Below, in pieces: positions 22,053 through 27,715 of a DNA stretch of 27,715 bases. Where the stretch lies: the NCBI GenBank assembly GCA_035354275.1, contig DAOQAU010000017.1, positions 1 through 27,715 on the forward strand, in the 5' to 3' direction. Under the pieces are notes generated by a model, which saw only the letters and a list, made by a program, of their open reading frames with translations, had not been told where the DNA came from and made no database searches. How positions within the stretch are numbered: position 1 is the first letter of the stretch; each line of letters begins with the position of its first letter. Origin of the DNA: DAOQAU01 sp035354275 (GTDB lineage Bacteria; Cyanobacteriota; Vampirovibrionia; Gastranaerophilales; Gastranaerophilaceae). The position numbers were made by a program, and so were the translations under genes.

Positions 22053-22448
22053 ACTAAGATATTGTTCCAGTATAATACAAGCACTTTCAATATCAACTAG
22101 TCCTTTGTCTTTTTTAAAGTTAATTTTTTTCTCGCGCAAATTTTCTTCGGCTTGCTGGGAAGTAAGTCTTTCGTCTTCAAAAATTATCTCAAATTCGTTT
22201 TCAAAATTCTTTGCAAAATTAATACAGTCTTTTGCCTGAGAACCTTTTGTGCCGTCCATATTCAAAGGCACGCCTATGACAATTTTTTTAACTTTATTTT
22301 CTTGAGCAATTTTTTTAATTTTTTCTACCGCGTTTTTCTCCGGAACTCTTTCTATACAACTGTTTCCATTTGCCAATATAAGCAAAAAATCACTTAGGGC
22401 AACGCCGATTCTTTTTGTTCCGACATCCAACGCCATAACTTTATACAT
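22041..22448 (-). CDS. ruvX: Putative Holliday junction resolvase RuvX (YqgF/YrrK)
   Basis: An RNase H-fold protein of the YqgF family, linked to Holliday junction resolution and, in E. coli, to 16S rRNA processing. ALDVGTKRIGVALSD (6-20) holds the first catalytic Asp. KIVIGVPLNMDGTKGSQA, FEDERLTSQQAEENLRE (catalytic Glu region) and VDIESACIILEQYL complete the family pattern. The 135 residues are standard. Its start overlaps the end of the upstream HEAT-like gene by 8 nt; codon 5 (ATG) is an alternative start. The last three residues and the stop come from the 7-bp repeat at 22025-22052. Confidence 0.93.
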   Translation of the reverse strand: MYKVMALDVGTKRIGVALSDFLLILANGNSCIERVPEKNAVEKIKKIAQENKVKKIVIGVPLNMDGTKGSQAKDCINFAKNFENEFEIIFEDERLTSQQAEENLREKKINFKKDKGLVDIESACIILEQYLSRER

Positions 22449-24090
22449 TTTCGCGCACCCACAAATTTTCTATCATGGAAATGATTTTTTCTATTTGAAC
22501 GACAGAAAGTCCCTTTTCTTTTTGCTTGTTGCGAAGAGCAAATATGTTTGCTGTCTTTTTTTCTTCTATTTGCTTAAATTTTTGCAATACGTAGTATTCG
22601 TAAATACTTTTTCTGAGCATATTTTCGTATAATTTAACCTTGTTTTCCTCGTCAAATCTGAGTGCATATAAAATTTGTGCGTCAATTGAATCTTTTTTCA
22701 AAAACTCCAGATAAGCACACATCAAAAGCCTGTCTTCTATGGATTTTCGCTGTGATTCGCAAAAAATATCAGACAATTTTTCTTGAATTTGCAATTCTAA
22801 ATCAACCTCAAAATCATCTTCAATAAATTTCTGATTAAGCCCTTCTACAAATTTTGTAAACTCTTGACTGTATTCGGTATCCAAAAACCACCTTTGAATA
22901 AAAGGCGCAAAATAAAATTTTTCCATTTCGCTATCTGAAAGTTTTCGTTTTACAAAATTTTCATCCAAGATTTTCTCAAAATTTTCAGTTTCTTGAATAT
23001 CCGATAAAAGAGTTTTCCAGCAAAGAAATTCATAAGAAATATCTCCGCCGGTTTTTCTGGTAATTGTTTGAGCATTTTTGAGAATATATTTTACAAAAGA
23101 AGGCGGAATTTGAGTATGCTCGTCACCGTCGAAAAATCTTTTTACTATACGCTCAAATTCCGCCTTTGAAATCTCGTTAAAACCGAAGCAATCTACAATT
23201 CCCCAGCCTGAATTAATAACAACAGCAAACATCTGAATTGTTTCTATATCTCTTATTCTTGAAAAAATAACCGCCTGATTTCCATGTCCGTCGGGATAGC
23301 TGATATAACTTTCAAAAGGCGAAGATGCAGATAAAATTTCTTTGTAAAATTCAATCGTATTGTCTTGCCTGACCCCTGCTATTTTAAGGGTGGAAATATT
23401 TTTTTTGATTAGCAAAACCGTTTGCTCATCTTCCACAAAATCTAATGCTTCAATCAAAGCATGAAGCGCAAGCTGAGATTTGGTTTCGCCTAAAATTCCC
23501 ACTGATATTTTGCCCAAATCGGATTCGGGAGAATACAAAAACAAAGGAATTAAAATATTTGCAAGCTCATCTTGAGAATAATCTTCACCCAAAGATTTTA
23601 TTAAAATTTCCTTGTCTTTATCAGGCAAAGACTTCAAAAAATCCAAAAAATCAATTTGGGCTTCAGGATTTATAATTGCAACATGAAGAAGCTTTTTCGT
23701 ATCGGCATCTATTACGTCATCGGGATTTTCAAAATATTCGCCCAGCTTTTCATAATTTACCCGATTGCCCAAATCACGCAAAAGATTCATTACAACTGAT
23801 TTTATTCCGTCATTTACTTGAGGGCTTTTTAAAATATCCCAAAGGGGTTTTTCCAACTCTTCTTTTTCGCAAAGCCGCAAAAGCATATAACAAATCAAAA
23901 CAGCGCGCTGCTCGGTCGCTTTCAACAATTCTTTTATCAAAACATCTAAAATTGCCCGTTTATCCTGCTGGATTAACAAAACTTCCATTAAAGCTTCTGC
24001 GCCGGAAACTTCAGGCAATGTCTGAAGCTTCGATAGTACAGTCAAAACTTCTGCCTTTATTTGAAGTTTGTTCAATTGATTATTGCTCAT
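22441..24090 (-). CDS. HEAT-like alpha-helical repeat protein, unknown function
   Basis: I do not recognise a named family. The 549 residues are mostly amphipathic helices, probably HEAT-like repeats in the first half (EQRAVLICYMLLRLCEKEEL and KISVGILGETKSQLALHALI). A distinct middle segment of about 265-345 (YPDGHGNQAVIFSRIRD, NSGWGIVDCFGFNEIS) looks like a separate domain. The C-terminal part is highly charged. There is no signal peptide or membrane segment. Its ATG overlaps the stop of the ClpX-type zinc finger gene by 4 nt (ATGA) and its end overlaps ruvX, so all three are tightly coupled. A scaffold role with the zinc finger protein is plausible but unproven. Confidence 0.75.
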   Translation of the reverse strand: MSNNQLNKLQIKAEVLTVLSKLQTLPEVSGAEALMEVLLIQQDKRAILDVLIKELLKATEQRAVLICYMLLRLCEKEELEKPLWDILKSPQVNDGIKSVVMNLLRDLGNRVNYEKLGEYFENPDDVIDADTKKLLHVAIINPEAQIDFLDFLKSLPDKDKEILIKSLGEDYSQDELANILIPLFLYSPESDLGKISVGILGETKSQLALHALIEALDFVEDEQTVLLIKKNISTLKIAGVRQDNTIEFYKEILSASSPFESYISYPDGHGNQAVIFSRIRDIETIQMFAVVINSGWGIVDCFGFNEISKAEFERIVKRFFDGDEHTQIPPSFVKYILKNAQTITRKTGGDISYEFLCWKTLLSDIQETENFEKILDENFVKRKLSDSEMEKFYFAPFIQRWFLDTEYSQEFTKFVEGLNQKFIEDDFEVDLELQIQEKLSDIFCESQRKSIEDRLLMCAYLEFLKKDSIDAQILYALRFDEENKVKLYENMLRKSIYEYYVLQKFKQIEEKKTANIFALRNKQKEKGLSVVQIEKIISMIENLWVRENV

Positions 24091-24344
24091 TTTCTGCTCT
24101 TACCCCAAAATGCATCCAAAATCATCTGGGCTTCAGCCGATGGCATTCTATCATTTAAAATTAAGTATTGAACGGCAATCATTGTACACTCCGAGCAAAT
24201 GTTAACCCCCGGGCCTTGAACCATTTTTATAACCTGAGTATTGGGCCTGTTACAAAAACTGCAAATTACAACTTCTTGTGTTTCTTCTTTTTTCTTTTCA
24301 GGTTTTGATTTTTTAGAACCCAATTTTACTACTTTATCAGACAT
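24087..24344 (-). CDS. Stand-alone ClpX-type C4 zinc finger protein
   Basis: In ClpX the N-terminal zinc-binding domain dimerises and recruits adaptors and substrates. Here it forms the whole 85-residue protein. ICSFCNRPNTQVIKM and GPGVNICSECTMIAVQYLI give C28-x2-C31-x18-C50-x2-C53, the ClpX spacing, with the GP-x-V-x-ICxEC motif typical of ClpX. A Lys/Glu-rich 24-residue tail precedes it, and a short helix (SAEAQMILDAFWGKSRK) follows. No AAA+ domain exists here or in the next gene, so this is not a truncated clpX broken by a nearby frameshift. AAGGAG lies 7 nt before the ATG. First gene of the cluster, coupled to the HEAT-like gene. Confidence 0.88.
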   Translation of the reverse strand: MSDKVVKLGSKKSKPEKKKEETQEVVICSFCNRPNTQVIKMVQGPGVNICSECTMIAVQYLILNDRMPSAEAQMILDAFWGKSRK

Positions 24345-24380
24345 AAATACTCCTTATTAATTTAATATAGTTAATATCCT

Positions 24381-24401
24381 ATTTACTATTTACTATTTAC
24401 T
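24381..24401. repeat. ATTTACT tandem repeat, three exact units
   Basis: Three copies of ATTTACT in the divergent region before the zinc finger and TPR genes. It may be a further relative of the 7- and 8-bp families. Confidence 0.6.
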
Positions 24402-24487
24402 GATATATTGTAACTTAAATTATAAAATATTGCCAAATATTAAATTTTATTATAAACTGTTTTGGGGACATTGGAGAAAAGGGGTTT

Positions 24488-25093
24488 ATGAAAAAAGCAT
24501 TTTTACTTGTAACGATACTTTTTGTTTCCGTTATTTCAACGGCATGTATAAACAATTTAGCGGTCCAAGAGCTTAACAACAAGGCAAAATCCTACCTTGA
24601 CAAAGGCGACTACGAAAATGCAATAAGCAGGCTTAAATCAAGTTTGGACTTAGACAGTTCTTTTTTTGAAACCCATTATAATTTAGGCATTGCCTACACT
24701 CAGGCTGAAAAATACCCCGAAGCGGTTGAAACTTTTGAAAGCGCAATAAAAATCAAACCTGACTTTGCAGATACTTACTATTCACTTGCAGTTGCGCAGG
24801 AAAATTATGCAAAAGGAATTATTGACGGCACAATAAAAGACGAAGATAAAGACGAAGATAAAGAGCAAGAAGACAAAATTGACGCCGAAGAAGAAACCCA
24901 TCAAAACAAAAACTTATCGGCACAAGAAAAAACAAAAGTTTGTGAGCTTCTTGATAAAGCCGTACAATCTTATCAAACATACCTTGAAAAAGGTTTGGAA
25001 ATAAAAGACAAAGAAGAAGTTGAAGAAAAGATAGAGTATTTAAAAATACAAATCGAAAAATACTCTTCCCAACCCCCTCTAAAAGAAGGTTAA
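24488..25093 (+). CDS. TPR-repeat lipoprotein
   Basis: A 201-residue exported protein. Residues 1-20 form a lipoprotein signal ending in the lipobox STAC, so Cys20 is the likely lipidated residue. Two TPR units follow (about 27-60, AKSYLDKGDYENAISRLKSS; and 61-94, HYNLGIAYTQAEKYPEAVETFESAI). About 117-140 is extremely acidic (DEDKDEDKEQED). A third, diverged TPR-like helix pair is near 150-185. TPRs mediate protein-protein contacts, and the partner is unknown. GGAGAAAAGGGG precedes the ATG. The tail SSQPPLKEG lies in a repeat-like sequence that also gives lgt its ribosome-binding site. lgt, which lipidates such proteins, starts one base after the stop. Confidence 0.87.
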   Translation: MKKAFLLVTILFVSVISTACINNLAVQELNNKAKSYLDKGDYENAISRLKSSLDLDSSFFETHYNLGIAYTQAEKYPEAVETFESAIKIKPDFADTYYSLAVAQENYAKGIIDGTIKDEDKDEDKEQEDKIDAEEETHQNKNLSAQEKTKVCELLDKAVQSYQTYLEKGLEIKDKEEVEEKIEYLKIQIEKYSSQPPLKEG

Positions 25094-25094
25094 A

Positions 25095-25901
25095 ATGTTT
25101 GTTTCACCAGGCGACATATTTTTTTCAATAGGTGCTTTCAGCATATACTATTACGGAATAATAATGGCTCTGTCTCTTTTGCTAGGGGTTTTGGTAGCAA
25201 GCAACATTACAAAAAAGCTTTATCCGGAATTAAACAGTGAAATAATTTATGACATTTCACCTTATATAATTATGTGCGGAATTATAGGCGCAAGACTTTA
25301 TTACTGCCTATTAAGCAGCGAATATTATTTGGCTCACCCCAAAGAGATAATTCAAATATGGCAAGGCGGGATTTCAATCCACGGGGCAATTATAGGCGGG
25401 CTTATCGGCGGAATTTTATACGCAAAAGCAAAAAAGTTGCCAATTCTAAAGCTTTGTGATATTTTTTCTTACGGGCTTATTTTAGGTCAAGCACTTGGAA
25501 GATGGGGGAATTTTTTTAATTCAGAAGCTTTCGGACTTCCTACAGATAATTTTTTTAAGCTTTATATCCCGATTTACAAAAGACCGATTGAATACCTGCA
25601 GTATAACTTCTTTCACCCTACGTTTTTATATGAAAGCATTTTGGACATAATTATTTTCTTCATTTTGCTTTTTGTTGTAAGAAAACTTACAAAAAATATC
25701 GACGGTATAATATTCTTCAGCTACTTAACAATGTATTCGGTTGCCAGAATTTTAATTGAACAAATAAGAATAGACAGCGTTTTAAATATTTTTGGAATTC
25801 CCATAGCCCAAATTGTAAGCCTTGCTTTATTTTTTGTTGGAATAATAGGAATTTTTATACTAAGATTGAGAAATGAAAGTTCAAGACAAACTGACTCTTG
25901 A
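25095..25901 (+). CDS. lgt: Prolipoprotein diacylglyceryl transferase
   Basis: Lgt is an inner-membrane enzyme that moves diacylglycerol from phosphatidylglycerol onto the lipobox cysteine. The 268 residues contain about seven hydrophobic segments. The essential HGGLIG-like loop appears as GGISIHGAIIGGLIGG, and the Lgt signature as LGRWGNFFNSEAFG. YYGIIMALSLLLG and HPTFLYES are also conserved. GAAGG lies 6 nt before the ATG, inside the 3' end of the TPR lipoprotein gene, a likely Lgt substrate. Its last 29 bases overlap the start of rlmD in another frame. Confidence 0.95.
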   Translation: MFVSPGDIFFSIGAFSIYYYGIIMALSLLLGVLVASNITKKLYPELNSEIIYDISPYIIMCGIIGARLYYCLLSSEYYLAHPKEIIQIWQGGISIHGAIIGGLIGGILYAKAKKLPILKLCDIFSYGLILGQALGRWGNFFNSEAFGLPTDNFFKLYIPIYKRPIEYLQYNFFHPTFLYESILDIIIFFILLFVVRKLTKNIDGIIFFSYLTMYSVARILIEQIRIDSVLNIFGIPIAQIVSLALFFVGIIGIFILRLRNESSRQTDS

Positions 25902-27282
25902 TATCGAAAAACTCTCCAATCTCGGATTTGGAATCGCAAAACACGAAGGGCTTGTAATCTTCGTTGAAAACACTTGCCCGCAAGATAAAGTGCTGGCTGA
26001 AATAACCAAATTAAACAAAAATTGGGCAACTGCAAAGATTGTTGAAATAATTAAGGGCTCGGCGCATCGCGCCGAGCCCTTCTGTGCAATGCAAAAAGTA
26101 TGCGGCGGATGTCAATTACAGTTCATCAATTACGATTACCAGCTTGAATGTAAAAAGGAAATAATTGAAGACGCGATAAAAACAATCGGCGGGTTGAATG
26201 TTGAAATAAAAAACCCGATAGCAAGCCCTCAAATTAAAAATTACAGGCACAAAGTCCAATATCCTATTTCACAGACAAAAGTTTCGGGAAGAATTTTAGC
26301 AGGATACTACAAACCCAAATCGCACGAAATTGTAAATATAAAACACTGTCCCATTCAGCCTGAGATTTGCGACAAAATTATTGAATTTATAAGAAACACT
26401 GCATTTAATTTCGGAATTTCCGGATACAACGAAAAAAAACACGCAGGAGACTTGAGAAACGTTGTTATGAGAGTTTCGGCATCAAGTGGCAAAATCCTTG
26501 TAACGCTCGTTTTTAATTCATTACCCCTCACCCCCGCCCTCTCCCGCAAGGGGCGAGGGAGTTGGATAAAAGAACGCATTTACCCCTTTGCCCAAAATAT
26601 ATTTGATAATTTTAAAGAAGTAACGGGTGTTTGCATAAATTTTAATTCTAAAAAAACAAATGTTATTTTAGGTGAAACAACAGAACTTGTAGTAGGAAAT
26701 GACTTCATAAAAGAACAGATTTTGGATAGATCCTTCAAAATAGGTCCTAATACTTTCTTCCAAATTAATCCCAAAAGCGCGCAAAATATTTTTAAATTTG
26801 TAAAAAAATATATAAAAAATAATTATGAACAGCCACTTGTATTAGATGCTTATGCGGGCGTAAGCTCTTTCGGGATATGCGTGTCAGATGTTTGCAGAAA
26901 AGTTGTAAGTGTTGAAGAAAATAAAGAATCCGTAAGCCTTGCCCAAGAAATTTTAAATCTCAATGACATTAAAAACGTTGAACTTCACAATATGGATACG
27001 ACAAAATTTTTTGAAAAAGAATTGAAGACAAAAAAACGCAAATTTGATGTTATAATTCTTGATCCGCCTAGAAAAGGTTGCAGTGAAGAAAGTTTAGAAT
27101 ATGCGCTTAATCTTTGCAAAGGGAAAATAATTTACGTAAGCTGCAATCCCGCGACTCTTGCCAGAGATTTAAAATATTTAACTTCAAAAGGTGCAAAAGT
27201 TGAATTTATTCAGCCTTTTGACATGTTCTGCCACACTTATCATATCGAAAGCGTTGCCATAATTAATTGTAACATTTTATAA
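25873..27282 (+). CDS. rlmD: 23S rRNA (uracil-C5)-methyltransferase, RlmD/RumA family
   Basis: A TrmA/RumA-type enzyme that methylates a uracil (U1939 in E. coli RlmD) using SAM. The TRAM domain is about 3-60. Iron-sulfur ligands C71-x5-C77-x2-C80 and C159 (NIKHCP) match the family. The methylase part has LDAYAGVSSFGI (324-335), ILDPPRKG (395-402) and YVSCNPATLARD (421-432), with catalytic C424. RlmD versus other family members cannot be fixed from sequence alone; the 4Fe-4S motif favours RlmD/RlmCD-like. Two odd features lie inside: a 13-bp perfect palindrome over codons 61-70 and an in-frame repeat encoding about 216-230 (SLPLTPALSRKGRGS). It overlaps lgt by 29 nt. Confidence 0.9.
   Translation: MKVQDKLTLDIEKLSNLGFGIAKHEGLVIFVENTCPQDKVLAEITKLNKNWATAKIVEIIKGSAHRAEPFCAMQKVCGGCQLQFINYDYQLECKKEIIEDAIKTIGGLNVEIKNPIASPQIKNYRHKVQYPISQTKVSGRILAGYYKPKSHEIVNIKHCPIQPEICDKIIEFIRNTAFNFGISGYNEKKHAGDLRNVVMRVSASSGKILVTLVFNSLPLTPALSRKGRGSWIKERIYPFAQNIFDNFKEVTGVCINFNSKKTNVILGETTELVVGNDFIKEQILDRSFKIGPNTFFQINPKSAQNIFKFVKKYIKNNYEQPLVLDAYAGVSSFGICVSDVCRKVVSVEENKESVSLAQEILNLNDIKNVELHNMDTTKFFEKELKTKKRKFDVIILDPPRKGCSEESLEYALNLCKGKIIYVSCNPATLARDLKYLTSKGAKVEFIQPFDMFCHTYHIESVAIINCNIL
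26053..26081. repeat. Perfect 13-bp palindrome inside rlmD
   Basis: Arms AAGGGCTCGGCGC (26053-26065) and its exact complement (26069-26081) with a 3-nt loop. It is GC-rich in AT-rich surroundings and encodes KGSAHRAEPF, just before the first cluster cysteine. Confidence 0.9.
26525..26559. repeat. In-frame CCCTCACCCC/GGGGCGAGGG palindromic repeat inside rlmD
   Basis: Arms at 26525-26534 and 26550-26559 pair with one mismatch. The loop carries CGCCCTCTCCCGC. The translation PLTPALSRKGRG is a hallmark of a widespread bacterial interspersed repeat read in this frame. Confidence 0.8.
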
Positions 27283-27368
27283 ACATTTTAATATTTTAAC
27301 GGCAAAAAAAAAAATTAGAGCGTTTAATTAAACATAGCTGTATTGTTTTATCAGAAAGTGTGGTAAAA

Positions 27369-27715
27369 ATGAACATTCAAAGTATAAGTGCATTTAACAG
27401 TTTAACATCAAAGAAAATTGCTTTTTCAAAATCAAACTCAAATGTTGAAAAATTGCCCGACGGACAAGTTATTGTTACAGATTATTGGGCGGACGGAAAA
27501 ACTCCGATGAAAAGAACCTTATATGCAGATGAAACCCTGAAGGTTCCTGTCAGATTTGCCCTTTATAGAGCCGACGGAACAGAAAGAATCGTTCATGATG
27601 CTATGCCTATGGTAAATAAAAACAACCAAAAGCCTGTTTTTAAAATAAACAAAGAAACCCTGCCCGACGGACAAGTTATTGTTACAGATTATTGGGCGGA
27701 CGGAAAAACTCCGAT
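27369..27715 (+). CDS. Hypothetical protein with 69-residue tandem repeats (runs off the window end)
   Basis: I do not recognise the family. The open frame starts at ATG 27369 (weak GTGG site upstream), MNIQSISAFNSLTSKKIAFS, and continues to the edge. From residue 29 a unit begins LPDGQVIVTDYWADGKTP and runs 69 residues through LYADETLKVPVRFALYRADG and VHDAMPMVNKNN; at residue 98 the same sequence starts again. The DNA of the two starts is identical over 55 bp up to the edge, so the duplication is recent or maintained by recombination. No signal peptide is visible. The start resembles that of the gene at 3614, possibly a lineage-specific N-terminus. Confidence 0.72.
   Translation, partial: MNIQSISAFNSLTSKKIAFSKSNSNVEKLPDGQVIVTDYWADGKTPMKRTLYADETLKVPVRFALYRADGTERIVHDAMPMVNKNNQKPVFKINKETLPDGQVIVTDYWADGKTP
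27454..27508 (+). repeat. 55-bp direct repeat, first copy
   Basis: Identical to 27661-27715, 207 bp (69 codons) apart and in frame. It encodes PDGQVIVTDYWADGKTP at the start of each protein repeat. Confidence 0.95.
27661..27715 (+). repeat. 55-bp direct repeat, second copy (cut by the window end)
   Basis: Identical to 27454-27508. The true length of the match is unknown because the window ends inside it. Confidence 0.95.

Noticed and set aside
24087..24344. clpX broken by a frameshift
   Set aside because: The following 1.6 kb encodes an uninterrupted HEAT-like protein with no Walker A, Walker B or sensor motifs in any frame shown.

Overview
The window looks like a chromosomal segment of an AT-rich, Gram-negative bacterium. 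The best fit is a non-photosynthetic cyanobacterial relative (Melainabacteria/Vampirovibrionia, probably the gut order Gastranaerophilales). This is inferred from four things. The outer-membrane assembly protein has the cyanobacterial-style layout of a proline-rich linker plus three POTRA domains. Gram-negative envelope genes (bamA, skp, lgt) sit beside Firmicutes-like gene orders (rplS-rbgA-rnhB, ruvX-DUF1292). There is a prepilin with a G|FTLAEVLITL start. There are abundant short interspersed repeats of the kind cyanobacteria carry. No rRNA, tRNA, CRISPR array, phage or transposase gene was seen.

Layout. 1-1700 (minus): rplS, rbgA (ylqF) and the start of rnhB. 1984-3465 (minus): a soluble protein made of a DUF4177-like domain, a coiled coil and an FlhA-type cytoplasmic (FHIPEP) domain. 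3614-5420: a small unknown gene convergent with a pyrimidine-nucleoside phosphorylase. 5550-8330 (minus): bamA then skp. 8505-11441 (plus): tyrS, cysK, cysE, the last two being the two steps from serine to cysteine. 11506-12879 (minus): a GAF protein with a degenerate HD-GYP domain. 13244-14484: an orphan ribbon-helix-helix regulator and an unknown glycine-zipper protein. 14654-16540: clpP diverging from a small CxxC protein coupled to an NAD-type isocitrate dehydrogenase. 16672-17430 (plus): a prepilin whose promoter lies just downstream of 15 AAT repeats. 17612-20181 (minus): tilS, hpt and a CMP-sugar synthetase. 20280-24344 (minus): a compact cluster of a ClpX-type zinc finger with no ATPase, a HEAT-like protein, ruvX, DUF1292 and a protein made only of six Clp-N half-repeats. 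24488-27282 (plus): a TPR lipoprotein, lgt and an RlmD-type rRNA methyltransferase. 27369-end: the start of a protein with 69-residue internal repeats.

Three things stand out. First, one minus-strand cluster pairs stand-alone versions of the ClpX zinc-binding domain and the ClpC/ClpA N-domain, both without AAA+ motors. Second, the FlhA-like cytoplasmic domain has no membrane part and no flagellar or type III neighbours. Third, the window is full of degenerate tandem repeats of period 7 (GTGAACN-like) and period 8 (AGTGAATA-like). They cluster at gene ends, supply start and stop codons, and in rnhB sit in frame inside the coding region. Longer palindromic elements (GTCRTTGCGAG type and others) sit among them, and one is in frame inside rlmD.
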